A stretch of DNA of 64,000 bases from Lepisosteus oculatus (GCF_040954835.1 NC_090711.1:11167501-11231500); one strand, 5' to 3'; shown: positions 38,166 through 52,389, numbered from the stretch's first letter. Numbers and translations are program-made. Notes: generated from the sequence alone by a model not told the origin.

Positions 38166-38725
38166 TGTAGTAAATCAGTGGCTTGTGGAAGCCTTGTGCA
38201 TGTGCTTACCACGGCAGCCTCAGTAGCAGGAATCACGGCGGTTTTGTTTATTCTGTATTCGCTCTTTGTTTTGTTTTTATGAGTGTCAGTATGAATGGCT
38301 GAGGTTCAGGAAAACCACACTGAACCTATTGACTCCAGACTCTTCGACCTGAGCATGATTTTTCTTCTCCTGATGGTTGTAACTAGGGAGGGTCCTGCTT
38401 TAGAGGCTAGGTGAGCCTCAAGCTTTCATTTTACACTCTTCGCACACATGTCAACAAGTTCATGTTTTCTGACGAAATCCTCATTGACTTGCTTCAAAGA
38501 ACTACGCAACCATGACAGACAATATGTTTTTTTAGGAGAAAGCTAAGCAAGTCCCTGTTATGCTTTTTCCATAGGTAGTTCAAACAAGTCCCTGGGCAGC
38601 CTGATATATGCAAAAGAATATTTAAGAACAAACCGAAAGTAAAAGTGGCTTATTCATAAGTTTTGAAAGTAATGAATACTGTAAAACACAAATACACAGA
38701 AAAAATAAATAAAAAATAAGTTTCA

Positions 38726-39033
38726 AGGGAGGCACTGGGGCCCTGGTTTCAGATCTGGACCTGGGATACTACCTGTGTGGAGTCTGTATTATTCACATGG
38801 ATTTCTGGGTGCTCCTGTTTCCTCCCCCAGTCCAAAGAGAAACTGGTAGGTTAAATGGCTCCTGGGCAGATTGATCCTGGTATGAGGAGATGTGTCTGTA
38901 TCTGTGTGTGCCCTGCAATGGACTGGCGTTCTGTCTAAATTGTATCCTGCCCTGCGCTTGTTGCCTGTCAGGATAGGCTGCAGTTCCCCCACAACCCTGA
39001 ATTGGAAAAAGTGGTTATAAAATGGATTGATGG
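38726..39033 (+). mobile_element. Degenerate tRNA-headed SINE
   Basis: Same family as the copy near 16.3 kb: TACCTGTGTGGAGTCTG, TTTCCTCCCCCAGTCCAAAG, GGTAGGTTAAATGGCTCCTG, CTGCAATGGACTGGCGT, TGTCAGGATAGGCTGCAG and a closing AAAATGGATTGATGG. The first part of the tRNA head is missing or badly drifted. Confidence 0.8.
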
Positions 39034-41181
39034 GTAATATGAACTCAAGACTTAAGGCATGCTTAGCGTCACCCACATGGTTTGAGGGGTGACAGTCTAG
39101 CTGTTTGGACCAGACAGTTGGAAAACCAAGCATGCTGATGGGGCACATAGGAAAAGAATGCTGGGAAAGGAAAGTCAGAAGTGTCCTGTACTAATACTCC
39201 AGTAAGCAGATGAAAGAGATTGATGGGAGATAGGGTATTTTCCTCTAGTCTCTGTGCATGAGGGGTATGGTTGCAGTGAGACAGATCAGACTCTCTGTAT
39301 AGTTTCTGTATGTTTCAGATTTCACACGCTGCAGGTTCTTCTGTAAGCCAGCATGAGACACTACATAAAAACAAAAAAAGTGTCAAAACTTTTGAAAAGA
39401 TATATGGCTCTAGGAGCATTGAAATCATAGAAACGTGCTAAAAGATCACCTCTCCATCTGTTTTCGATCAGTTTTATCACTCCCACTCTTTAAGGAGATT
39501 AATGATTTCTGATTTTAACTGAGATGGGTTGCTTGTTCAATCCACGAGTGGCACAACTTTAAAAATCGTTCTGGACTGTCTCAGTTCTTTGCCAAGACAT
39601 ACTCTGTATCAAGGTTGTCTTGTAACTTGCAATACAAATAGCAGCTGATTTCCACCTCTGGTGTTGGCTAGTGAAGTCCCGTCAATTATAAACTCCTGAA
39701 AAGCGTAATCAAACAGACCAGGTAAATGAGGTTAAGTGTGCTCTTGAAGTAATCAATGTATTTGCTTTGGAAATCACTTGCCTCCAACTACGTTCAGCTG
39801 ATCTGCAGTGTGGAAATCAGTCCCTATCAAGGTTTTTTTTCTGTTAGCCAGTGATCAGGATGGTCTTGGTTGTAAGCCAGCTGAAAAAGGTGCAGAAAGG
39901 TACTGGTGCACTCTTGAATGAACTCCTGCAACCCTGTGTAGAGGAACTGACAGCAAAAACATGCACTGCCTGACCTCAGAGTCAATAACTGTGAATCCAA
40001 TCCATACTCAAAAGTATCCAGGAGAACTTAATGTTTCATTCACATTTACAGGGTCTCATTGGTGAAAGTAGAGCTATCTGGCTCTGGTGTCCATCAAATT
40101 TATTAGGGGTATTACTTAAAATAATTCCACTGTAATGCTGCCTTCACCTAGGATGACTATATTTGGTGTCTTTCTTGGGATTATTATCATCATTAATGAT
40201 GACAATAATAATAGTAGTGGCAGTGTATATTGGAGTTGGCAAACAGAATTTCCAACTCTGTTCTGTAAACATCTACCTCTGCACTATCTATTATGGAAAA
40301 AAAACACCTCTTGTTGTTGTTTTTTAAAGACACCATATCAGTACAATGATGTTGTAAAGTGTCTTCACATTCTTTACATTTTTCAGGATCTTATTTAAGG
40401 GTCTGTATGGGCAATGTAAATATATGTTTACATTGTAACTTGAAAACCTTATCCACCTGTTACAAATATGTGATTACGAAAACTAGAGAAATATCAGGAA
40501 AAACCAAGCGAATAAATCAATAAGTAAAATAAGTAATCATAACCCCCAACTTGTAAAGATTTATTCCAAGAATAGTTCTTTGTCCTCTGATACAGCTTAG
40601 GAGAAAAGAGTAATAATTAAGTTACACTGTGTTAAAACCTATTTATTAATGATGACAACTACACACTACAACATAATATAAACATACAACACAGAGATAC
40701 ACTACATACACCCATCCTATTAAAGCATTCCAGAGGCCTAACACCCCAACCACCCAGAAAGATCCAGAATGTTATTAAAAGTATTTGACTCACATATAAT
40801 GTCTGGAAAGGTCAAAAGAAGAGAAAGCTGCCTTCTAAACCAAACAGAATTGTGATTTGCGAACTGTGGTTCAATCTCTCTCTCTGCAAACCTGGATGCC
40901 ACAAAATTAATGGGAACCTATCTCTCTACTCTAAAATGCACCCATTTACCAGGATAAGCCATTTTAACCAAGGGATTCTTTACACAGAAAATCAAAAACC
41001 ACAGAATAACAAGCTCTCTTTAACAAAGTTCAAATACGTACAGTAGCTCCAATCTAAGCATAATTCAACATGCCAAATTTTCTACCGAATGTTATTGCTT
41101 CCCAGACCATTGTGTAGTTGTCTGAAAAGACTAAATTTATTCTCCCACTCTCTCTTTTGCTCTCTTTCTCATATCCAGGAG

Positions 41182-41420
41182 CAGCTTACCATCATCAAGC
41201 CTGATCTCATCAGATTTCAGAAGTTAAGTAGTCCAGGGCCTGGTCAGCATTGGAATGGAAAACCTCCAGAGAAAACCAGGCTGCCACAGTGGCGGAATTA
41301 TACTAGACCAGTCCTGATGTCCTAAACCAGTGCCCCATTGTGGTGACCTGCAACACTACTATTGAAAGAGTTGTCCTTCATATGAGATGTAAAACTGAGC
41401 TCCTGATTACAACCATACTT
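41182..41420 (+). mobile_element. 5S-rRNA-derived SINE
   Basis: The head matches the internal promoter region of 5S rRNA: AGCCTGATCTCATCAGAT, CAGAAGTTAAGTAGTCCAGG and GGCCTGGTCAGCATTGGAA. The body carries TTCATATGAGATGTAAAACT and GAGCTCCTGATT, the conserved block of SINE3-like elements (usual form TTCGGATGAGACGTAAAACC). This separates it from a plain 5S pseudogene. Many C-to-T type changes show it is old. Confidence 0.8.
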
Positions 41421-42261
41421 CCATTAATGCTGCTTCTGTAAGCAATGATTCACAACGCAGCACCCTTTGTCCTGACTATTATTTTAATTACCCCTAAAAC
41501 AGTCCTGCCGAAAACACCTAGAGCACACTCGCTGCAGTTGTGCAGCCTGCAAATATTTGTGGTAAAGGCAAAAGTCAATGAAAGATGATGCTCAAGCACC
41601 CAGCCAATAAGAGTGTGATCTGAGACATTTGTTTACAGTTGGCCAGTGCCATTTAAACTTGTGGATGGAAATGAAGATCCAAAACGTGCTTAAACAAAAA
41701 ACCCTTCAGGATTAGCCACGGCCTGGCCCCTCCTGCCATATGTAGCTCCTTCCCATCTCCCACTGATGGGCAGCAGCCTCCTCCTGCTGCCAAGCGAAGG
41801 CAGACTGTGGTTAATATGCACAGGCACTGACAGAATGTATTGGTGTGTAGCCAAGCTCTATGTATTTCATCTGTAACTATATTTTCAAAATAAACTCCTT
41901 TCTCTATTAAATGGAATTTTAATTAAATTCTGTGGTACAAATATCAGTAATGACATTACCAATAGCTGCAATTGGGATGTTTGGGTGTCCCAGACAAATC
42001 CCAAAGGCTATTTTCATAATAGTAGGGGTGTTAACTATGGGGTCCTGGATAAATTCCACTCTGGGATGTTACCATCTGACTTATCTAAATGGTACCCCTT
42101 AATTCAATTGGTGAAACAATTTCTCACTTCTGCTGTGTAGTAAGGCTCTTGCTGCATTAAAGACCAACATCACCTACAGTAGGTGAGCATAGCACTTTAA
42201 TAGTAGATGAAGTGGGTCCCTTTCTATATTTAAAGTGTGTGGATTTATTTATAATAATAAA

Positions 42262-42318
42262 ACTGCAATGAACTGGCGTCTTGTCTTGGGTGTATCCTTC
42301 CTTGCACCTGTTGCTTCA
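42262..42318 (+). mobile_element. Short SINE 3' fragment
   Basis: CTGCAATGAACTGGCGTCTT, GGGTGTATCCTTCCTTGCAC and CTGTTGCTT match the 3' part of the GGATGGATGG SINE family also seen near 38.9 kb. Only about 60 bases remain. Confidence 0.65.
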
Positions 42319-42347
42319 CCATCTGACTTTAAGCTACACAATACAAT

Positions 42348-42405
42348 TAGTAACATAAGACCATTTACAAAAGGAGTCTATTCTGCCCAGAACAAGATAG
42401 CCATT
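42348..42405 (+). repeat. Fragment of 'GAGGCCATTCGGCCC' fish repeat
   Basis: AACATAAGACCATTTACAAA, AGGAGTCTATTCTGCCCAG and the following bases resemble the start of an interspersed repeat whose other copies lie near 44.05 and 62.46 kb. Drifted and short. Confidence 0.4.
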
Positions 42406-44049
42406 TTAATTGTTTCCTCACATTGAATAGAAAATATAACTGATATATCATAACATATAAACAACATAAACACAACATAACACAACATAAAAACCTAAGT
42501 CGTTTTTCATAGGTTGGTTCTTAAACCTCAGTGTTTCCCATTTTTTAGATAATTAAACATAACGTGCAAGGTATTTGTCCATAATTTTATATAAATCTTA
42601 TTACATTTTATTTACTGCTTCTATACTGTTTACCAATCCTCTTTTGGCAATATCTGCAAATTTGACTTGTTTACTAACCATAGCAGACTTGAAATATAAT
42701 TTTATCATGTCCTAGTACAAATTCTTGTGGTACTTCTAGAATTACATCACCAAGATTTCAGCATTCACAGCTTATCTCTAATCTTAATGTTTTGTCTGAA
42801 TGAAAATAATAACCATACACGTATGTTTTAATGGCTATTCCCTTTAATTTGAGAATTAATCTTTTATAATGACCTTTATTCAAAAATATAATCAAAATGC
42901 ATGTCATATAAGATAATTACTACTGTGTTTAATAGCAATTTCTTTCAGCAACTGACACCCCCATTCATTAAAACTCTTGCTTTGAGAAAAGGTTATGATT
43001 GTTTTGTCATAGTACTGTACCACCAACAGATCAAGTGACATGGACATTTTTAATCATTTGTTGGTTATTTCTTGTTTTTGTCCGAGCAAAGTTACCATGC
43101 CATTATCACAGGCATCATGCTAGCATGTTCCATTTCATCAGTTGTACAGATGTTACATAATTCACTAATGTCTAGAAGCAAAGTAACAGTTACATAGTAA
43201 CAAAGTAAGGTTTGTTTGCATAGTCCTTTGCTGGTTCTCTCAGAGGAGCTGCATTAAAATCAAATGCATTCATCTTACGAGAGCAGTTGTGCTCTCTAAA
43301 ACTGTGCTGTAGCTTGTCATGAAAATAGTATTCCAAACGCAACAAGGGGGTGATCAGAAAACATGGCCTTGAGAAAAATCCGGCATCATTTCATGTATGA
43401 ACGTAGTTATTTCTGACTTTGAAGAAGAATGCAAAGATGGAGCTGGCAGAACAGGCAGATAGCAAGCAGACATTTACCTTGGCATTTCCATATACTTTTG
43501 CTACGCAAACAGATTAATCAACAGCATTGCAGTGAACGACCGGATATTGGACTCCAGGGAAAGTCTTGCGTGTCCTTACACTGTGACACGAATGAAACGG
43601 AGAAAGGAGACAGGCAGGGTGGCAGCGTGGCTCTCCTCGTGGCATAAGGCGGAACTTCCACAAAAAATACCTTTATTTGACCAGGGAAGACGGCCTGTTT
43701 GCACTTATAGCAAAGCTCTCATGTTGGAATCTGCCAGGCCCTTAGAAAGGTGGTTTTATTTATTTGTCGTCATTTAAGCGTCAGGACGACTCAACACCAC
43801 CCATTAGTATACTGTATATTTAAGGAGCATTCACAAACAATGCAAGACATACCTTTTGACATTTTTTGCACAATTTTGTTTTCTGACAACAGAGTACTTG
43901 AAGTACTCTGCATCTGTTATAGGGAAAAGTAGAAGGTTCCACAACTTGAAAATGTGATTAAACTCAGACTACTGTGCAAAAGGGGGTATTTGTGGCTGTT
44001 ATCTCCCATGGTCACAAACAGAAGTACAGTAGGAATCTATCTTTGGTCT

Positions 44050-44235
44050 CACAGAGTAACACCGAAGGATTACAAATGAGATGAGGCCATTCAGCCCATA
44101 TAGCCAAATCATTTTAAAACAAACTTTAAATTATTTAAAGTGCAGTTCTTTCCATCAAACCAAGAAGGGGTTCAGATTTGTGAATACTAATATGATTTAT
44201 CAGGAAACATAGACAGCCATCTCATTCATGCAGCT
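44050..44235 (+). repeat. Copy of 'GAGGCCATTCGGCCC' fish repeat
   Basis: GATTACAAATGAGATGAGG followed by CCATTCAGCCCATATAGCC matches the start of a dispersed repeat common in fish genomes. The downstream part is decayed. No coding potential. Confidence 0.55.
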
Positions 44236-44989
44236 TTTTTAAGTTTGAGGAGGGAAAATCTGGTTGCCACCACACATACAAGACAGCATCCTCATCTATG
44301 ATACACAAGTATTTTTAAACAGGAGACAGCTGTTCTAGGATACAAAGACACCATTAATCCAGGGATCAAAGCGAAGAAGAACCCCAGTCTTTGGGGAAAT
44401 TCAAAAACATTACTGTGTTCAAAGAAATGAACACAATTGTAAGTACATCATCATGTTACAAGGAGAACACAGGGATTACCATGAAACAAATCACCTTCAT
44501 CTTCTGTATATTATAAAGGGAGAGTCCATTATCTCTCCAGGCATGTAAAGAAGGCATTAGTGAATCAATACATTACAGTGTAAAGCAATAAGCCCCAAAC
44601 ACACAATTTCTAAAACATGGAGCTTTTATTTATTAATAGAAATAAAAGCCTATTATTCGGTAACTTAAGTAGCTTTTATATAAGTAATTTGATCATTTCT
44701 TGCTTTAATCTCAGAGTGTTTTAAGTGAAGTGGTAACACATAGCTGAAGTGGATGCAGCAGTGCCACTATACTGGGGACCAGACGGAGAAGTGAACATTT
44801 ACTTCACCAGTTGAATTTAAGGGGAAGGTCAGATCATATAAGCCCAGAGTAGAATTAAGCAAGGACACATGGGTTAACAATCAGTTTAACATCAGATCTA
44901 AAGGCTTGTCCTACAGCACAATCACTGCTCTCGGGCTTTGGGTTAGAAATTCGGGTCCTATAGTATCTCCTATAGGTCCAGAAAATCAC

Positions 44990-45068
44990 ATATAGAAATC
45001 TGGTATGCCCATGCCATTACCAACAAGGCCCAGCTTCTGAGATGTAACAAGATCAGGCTACATGCTGG
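44990..45068 (-). mobile_element. 5S-rRNA-derived SINE fragment, opposite orientation
   Basis: On the minus strand: GCCTGATCTTGTTACATCTC, AGAAGCT, then GGGCCTTGTTGGTAATGGCA and TGGGCATACCAG. This follows 5S rRNA with an internal deletion of about ten bases after AGAAGCT. The diagnostic SINE3 body block is not recognisable beyond it, so it could also be a 5S pseudogene. Confidence 0.6.
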
Positions 45069-45300
45069 CAACACTGCTACCAGCCATCAACATAGCAGGT
45101 AGATGTGTTTAAGTCAGAGGAGACCCTGAGAGCTGCCGAGTATTTGGACTGACTAACTGACTTACTGCCTGAGTGACTATTTAAAATGAAATTGTTCCTG
45201 GTCCTTAAAATTTAAGGATGACAAAAAACATACAACTAGCACAATGCTGGATTGTGAGTTTTAGAAGCTTAGTTAAAAGTTTAAATGTCATTATAATATG

Positions 45301-45603
45301 GTTGGGGTGTTGTGGAGCAGTAGTTAGCATTGCTGCCTCACAGAGCTGGGGCTCTGGGTTCAATTCCTGACCCCGGGGGTGCTATCTGTGTAGAATTAGT
45401 GCATTCTCCCCATATTTGCTTGGGTTTCCTCTCACAGTTCCAGTTTCCTCCCACAGTTCCAAGATGTGCTGGTAGGTTAATTGGCTTCTTGGGAAAACAG
45501 ACTGTAGTGTGAGTGTATATTTGTGTGTGCCCTTCCTTGTGCCTATTACTTGCTGGGATAGGCTGCAGCTCCCCAGCTACCATGAAGAATTGGTTAGAAA
45601 ACA
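45301..45603 (+). mobile_element. tRNA-headed SINE, near full length
   Basis: The head GTGGAGCAGTAGTTAGCATT and B box GGGTTCAATTCCTGA are both clear. The body has TTTCCTCCCACAGTTCCAAG, GCTGGTAGGTTAATTGGCTT and CTTGCTGGGATAGGCTGCAG, and the copy ends in GAATTGGTTAGAAAA. It includes a short duplicated CACAGTTCCA. It is the fullest copy of its family in the window. Confidence 0.85.
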
Positions 45604-48600
45604 CTAGGGCGCCATCTAATGTGCAGTAACATTAAAACCATTAACCATTAAAAATTCAGTGTCTTTTACTTTGACACCAGAAGTTGGGAGGCTTATACTG
45701 ATCTCCAGAGGCAATATTCAATTAATTCAATATTTCTAATAAAAACTAACAAACTGTATGTAAACACTCATTAGATAAGCAATCTTTGAAATGATTTAAA
45801 AAAACTATTTTTAGCTAACTGAAATTGCCTGGACCTATTGGAAATACACTTAACTCACTGTTTATTGGGTGCACTTCAGGATACTGTAAAACAGCTAGGG
45901 CAGCAAAACGTTTTATCACAACTTTAACCCATTACAACAAGATTGTCCATTTTTATTGTTCTGTCTAAATTATCACACCTCAGGAACTATCCATTTAGTC
46001 CAGTAACTAGTTGAACTGGGCAGGTAAGAGCTGAGTCTGAGTGAAAAACTGAACAGAATGTTAATTGTATGTGCCCACCATTCAATAGTTTGAAGGGCTT
46101 GGCATTTCAGCATCTCTAATCTATAAAGAGTTTCAGCCATTCTGCTCCTCAAATCCTCTAAATTGCTTTCATGTGAGAAATTTGTAAATTAGTTACCTGA
46201 TCATTCCAGAAACGTTGTCCAAAAATTAGATATGGCAAACATTGAATTTACACATATGACTTCTCAGTACGCACAAATGCAAAATGCTAATAGGATTCTT
46301 TTGAATGTTTGTTAGCAAACAAACCTTTGAAATAAGGCTATCTGAACTCACTCCATTACTCTGAATCCTTATGGAAAGGCAACAAAATTCTTTAGATAAG
46401 TATCTTTTAACCAGGCATACAGTATATGTTTCTGTTTGTGTGTCCTCTTCATGGTGCATTAAAGCAAGGAAAAAATAACCACCGGAACCTATGAAGGTTT
46501 TTGATGAAGACCTTAATCCTGAAAGAATGAAATGTATTACTGCATCTTCTTCAACATCAGCATGATATAATCCAAGTCCTTCAGGCTGGAAATTAGATTA
46601 TTTACTATTCTTTGGAGCAAATCATAGGCATCTTTTTTATGCAGTGTTGCCCTCAGCAAGATACAGTGTTCTGGGATTTAAGATGACCATTGCATAATTT
46701 CCTAACAGTCATCTTCAATTTGTTTTCTGCATCTTAATCACAACCCCAGGACATCCAGGTTTTTTCATAAAGCCAAAACTGACAAAGTAATTTAAGACTT
46801 TTTCCTACTGGCCACTGTCCAGGTTTGTGTGCAACACATTTTAGAAAATATGTATTCTATACAGGTCATGTTTTCCCTTGTTTTTCTGAAATTTAAAATA
46901 ATTTGCATCTGCTTGCTCTTTGTCTACAATTTTCATATTCTTGGAGAAATGAGCAAGTTAAATGCTTTTTACAAATTACCCTTTTCCATCTCTTGCATTC
47001 TAATATAACCCGGATTATTTGTTGCTTATCTATATATAGTGTGCGTTTATCTGTCAGCATTTCTAAATGTTAAGATTCGATAAGATATTAAGCCTTCTTC
47101 ATGTTAGATACTCTATATAGGACATCTTGTTTTTTAAGTACCTATTTGAAGAAACAATGGGGATTCCTTAGAATTAAACTGAATCAAATTAAAATCACAT
47201 TAATTCACATTCAACTCATTCCAAATTATTGTTCTTGCTGTTTTTATTGCCACAAGGGGGAGCTCCAGTTATGAACGATTATTATTTAAACGCCACTAAA
47301 ACAAAACCTATGATAGTCCTCGTAAGCGTAGCGTTATAGCTGTCTGCGCAACACAACATCATATTATAAAGTTGTTGTAAGTTGATATAGCATGCTCAGG
47401 ATCTAGGGCACAACAGAAGTAACAAAATTTTAATTTGCTATAAAAGCTGGTATAAGGTTTTTACCTTTAAAAAGCCTTAAAAATTAAGGGATTTATCATT
47501 ACCTTCATACTGGAATTAGTACTGTTTGAAGTGCATTTCGAAAATAAATGTTATGCAACCCAATAGCATTATCAAATTAAATGAGAAATTTAACTTCCGT
47601 ACAAGTGTGAATGTAATCCCATTCCAGTTACCATAACTGATCATTTTTAATTAAATCTAATATGCATGTGCCTATATTGTGTGGATAACCAGCTGTACAT
47701 ATACACAAGCAAACTCATACATATACAATGCTACATTTATTGAGTAGACACTTACATCTACATTGGTCTATGTATACATATGGTGTTATCTGGTATTTTT
47801 ACATAAGCTTTGTATTTCATTTAATAAAGTCCTTTGCAATTCAATGAGCTAGAATTCTTCTTCTGCCCACATGATTGTGTACGTTCACAATGTGATTCTG
47901 TATTGGCAGAGACTCTATGACATAAGAAATTCCATTCAGATGCACTGTTTTCCCCCTGCAGACATTCCTGTTCACAGAATATAGAGGCGCATCCTGTCAC
48001 TAGCCTTAACTTCTGGTTCATGCACCTCCAATAGTTTATTAATATTATTTATTGTTTTTTTTATTTTAATGCACCTGTTATATTTTTGGAGCCTCGTGAT
48101 GTAAAACAAATGCGGTTTTCAATCAAATCACTACATTTGCTTATTTTAAGGGACGTGAAGTTTTTAATATGTCACTTAAAGCAGTTTCAGAGAATTTTAA
48201 GTGATTGTGGATATTGTTTCATTGTATATATCACTTGGGATCAAAAGAAAAGAAAATGTGCAAAACAAGAAATACATTTTCTCCTGTAGTGTAAGTAGAT
48301 AATATTTAAGTGACATGTCCAGGTAAGTCAGATTATGGCATTGGGAGTCTAGTGAAAGTTTCAGAAACCGTTGGCGAATTAGTCCTGTGTGAACCATCAT
48401 CTCATTTTCATGTCCCTGGTAGCAAGAATAGATGGATTTGATTCCAGTGGTGGAGGAAATGGCCTCTCATGCATAATCTGCAGTACATTTTGCAAGTCAG
48501 TCAAGGATCAGTACTGAGGCACCTGCTAGAGATGTTCGTTTCTCAGTACTCATTGCATCAGGCTCTGATGTTGAAAGTCTGTGGGTCAGTAGCTTGAAGT

Positions 48601-51600
48601 CATGTTCCTCTGATTTAAATCATAAATAAAGTTAAATAAAGTTGCTGAGGGCTTAATGATGTTCATACAAATTCTTGCCATTATGTGGGCTGTTTGTGGG
48701 TTTCTGCAGACCTGAGAAAATGGAAAGTCACCCAGGACCCTATAAGCACCCTATATCTAATAGTAGCTATAGACGCACACATACATACATATAAACATGC
48801 ATATCAGACATCTGAAAAGCCTAGAAAACAGGTCACTTCATAATGGTTCCCTTTAAAATATTTCAAATTTAAAATTGGTTTCATCACAAAATAACTACTT
48901 TGGTAAATATTTCTTTACCCAACACAAGCAAAACAATGAGTAGGCTTTGAATGCATCTAGTGAATGTGTAAAGCACTCCGTGAATTGAACAAGGTTAAAA
49001 GTGCTCACAGCAGCATGAATACCCGGGTTATTGTAGCTGGTGTGGGCAGAGGAGTCACAAGGGATGCCATGGAATTGCATTATAGGAATAATTACTGCAT
49101 TGTTACAGCTATTAGCAGATGTTGAAAGAAACAATAAGATTTTACACATGTGCAGTCTTGTCAAGCACTACTTTCGTAGTAATATATGAAACATGCTGTC
49201 AATTAAAAAGCTAAAAATATAATTAACCCATTGATTTTTTTGTCATCATTATTTTTATTGTAAATCACTGTGGAATTATATATTTTAAGAATTTACTAAA
49301 ACATGAACTGTTTCGCGTTGTAAGGATGAATGGGAATTTTATATTTTTAAATTGGAATTGGTAAGATATCATGATACATGCACGGTGTTGCAAATCTAAA
49401 ACAGCTTTGGCCTTTGTTTGAAACTTTTTTTTTCCAATTTGTGGATACTAATGAAAGTGCATGAATGCAAAAAGCTATCTCTCTCTCAGTGCAATGTTAA
49501 TGTTACCCAATACCTAAGTTAGAATCAGAATATTTTCAAATCAAAATGTTACTCTTGCTGTAATTATACCACTACAATACACTGCAAAATAGTAGGGTCT
49601 AAAAAACAAGTGATGTTGACACTTTACGTGGATTCATAACTCAAACAACCTGAGAATTATGTTAAAGAGTTATTGTTTAATTATAATGGAATGTATTGGT
49701 TTAGTGGATTGTAGGAATGGTAACAAAGAATTTTAGTAGTCTTCACACCACAGACAAATGTTTTGTTGTATTTCCAAGGAGTCAAAATGATATCCTTGGG
49801 GCTGATAGGTTTATTGCTTTTAAGTAATACAGCTGAAATGATTTCTTAAAAATGAATAATGGACTCCTCTTTTAGAGTTTGGCCTTTCTCACGAAATTGA
49901 AAAGCTTATACAGTACCTGTCTGGTGTTTACAGAAGGTTGATAAGTTATTCTTTTCTCTAGTATTTGCACATGAGAAAAGAATTTGCATTGCTGTAACAG
50001 TAAGAATAAGATATATATAACAATAAACTATAGTCATCATGTGCTATTAAATTTGCAACAGTTTTTGTTTCAATATGTTTAGATATTGAAACATTCTTTA
50101 GAAACTACAAATGACAATTTGGCTTACGGCACAAACTTCCATAAGCCTTGCTATTTGTGTTGCTGAAGTTATTTTTTACGTTTTCAATGTTTTACAATGT
50201 TAGCAAAATCGTGAAGTCACCAGTTTCTGTCAAAGAGCACAGAAATTCTGTGTATCTTGTTTCAAGGTTCCAGCCAAAGAACAAAGTGATTATGTAAAGA
50301 ATCTGAGTTAGAGGCCAGAGAGTGGTTTGAATCAGGGGTCTGTGCTACAGCGATGTGCAGGATTTGTTTCTCCAAAAAGAATGCCTTTAACCGTCAAAGA
50401 TGAATTCATAAGATGAACAGGAAGACGATTATCACAGAATCAAAACTACACAGGAATTGGAGCTTTGAAAATGCATCAAAGATAAAGTGATGTCCAGGGA
50501 AACCATGTGCTTTATCTATTCAAATACATTTCAGAATAAACTGATAAAAGTAGCACTTCTTAAAAACTTTTTTCTGGATGCAAATAAATTGGATTATTTT
50601 GTGCAAGCTGAAAACACTCACTGAATTCTCCTTTAAATATCGCTTGTCAACCTTCCTGTGCTTGATAGCATTTACCTGTCAGTTGACTACTGAAACACAT
50701 GAGCATCACCACTGTGTCAAAGGGCACATCACGATGCCATGATGGTAACAGACACAAAGCTGGCTTCTAATTCTTATCTCTTGTCACATGTAAAGTTTGC
50801 ATCGGCCAAAATGCCCAAAACCACAGGGGCTGCAGAAAGTCGATCCTCTGGGTATTCAACATTTTTCTAGTCAAATGTATGTCAATGATTCCCACCATTT
50901 CAGACAGACATCATTCCCAAAAGTAGTTTTCAATTTCAAAGACAGACAAACATTTCTTTTCTAAATGTTTTCTCTGACTAAATTTGCATATATAAATGTC
51001 CGCAGCTTCTTTCAGAAAATCAGGAGTGGAATTGCTTATGGAGGAAGATCTATGGGAAATGACTGACATTTTTTACACTACAAGCATGAGAACATCTTAG
51101 CTTTTCCCTCGTACAAGAAAACAAGCCACCATGTACACAAACAAGCAAACAATTGTCAATGACAGCTGTTGGACCAGTGTGAAAGTGATAGTTCCTAGAT
51201 CAATAACAGGGAGCTCCACCCCTGCAGTCAAACAAGGGAAGGAATTTTCTGTGTCCTGGACAGGTTACTCATATTGTGACTCACAGAGAGACTGGAGCTA
51301 ATATAACAGCTAACAGCAAGTGAACATCCACATGAGGATAAAGGTGACCTGTAATCTCATCTCCTCTTCTGACAGTTGTTCCAACCAGAAAATTACAAAA
51401 GCCAGAGCCTGTGAGATGTAAGAGATACTCCCAGAGGAAATGATACAAGGTAAAAAAAAAACAGTCTCTTAACTCAAGACAACTATTCGTGTGTTTGTGT
51501 GCTTTACTCATGTTGTGTAAGATAAATTTTAAGCATTTATTTCGTTGGTTATTTTAGTTCCTAGGCGGCATCATTATGTATTTCTTTTCATGTTTTTTCC

Positions 51601-52389
51601 ATGTAGCGATTGTACATGGAATTTTTGTATGGATTCCTCTGTAAGAGAATTTAAAGTTCTGATTTATTTTTCACGTTGTAAAATACAAGAGTAAAGCAAC
51701 ACTTTCCAGGAGATGTTCATTTTTCTTTTTCTTTTTTGCATGAAAGGCAAAACATAAATATTGGTGCGTTTCTTAAAGTAGAATATATAGCAGATCACAA
51801 CAAAGCAATCACTACAGGTTAATTGTTACAAAAGCAGGAGGTATTATGTTCCACTTCCTGCTTCAGAAGGAGCTTGAGGGAGCCTTGTTATAATAAGGGT
51901 GCAGCATGCTTACACACAACTGTAAATAACAAAAATCTGATAAGAATTAGCATACTGTATTTGTTCTCATCAACTGGCAGACCTGCTGCATAGTAATACT
52001 TCTATTTCTTGTATTTGGCCAACACAATTCTCTCATCACAATTATATATTCAAAAGTGTAGTACCAAAATCCCGTCACAGTAAAACAAACTGCCTGCACA
52101 CTACTACACATGCTCCACGAAACCAAGCACAAACTGGAGGAGACACAAACACAGCAGGAACCCTGGTTGTGCACTAAGGCAGAACCTAAGGCAGCTAACC
52201 ATGCAAAAATCCCCACCACAAGATAAAGTTAAAAAAGAATTAAGTTGACAAGTGTATCTTCTGTAAGATAGTCTCCGATCTGTCTTATTGATAGAACGTA
52301 TTGCTCTTAATAAGAACCTTAGCTGGACTGGTGTTGAATTACTGTTTTCTCTGCGGCTCCACAGGGTTTTCTTGAACAAACATACAAAG

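Larger units (their letters stand above)
30137..52364. other. Intergenic stretch between divergent CYP24A1 and BCAS1
   Basis: No protein gene could be supported in these 22 kb. It contains several SINEs of at least three families and otherwise AT-rich single-copy-looking sequence. CYP24A1 and BCAS1 face away from each other here, so it holds the upstream regions of both. One possible noncoding BCAS1 leader exon lies near 51.33-51.45 kb, ending in ACAAG/gtaaaa, with an AT-rich TAATATAAC just upstream; nothing independent supports it. A SOX-like AACAAAG occurs at about 50281. Confidence 0.5.

Noticed and set aside
41182-41280. Functional 5S rRNA gene
   Set aside because: The first third of 5S is missing, many conserved bases are changed, and the sequence continues into a SINE body.
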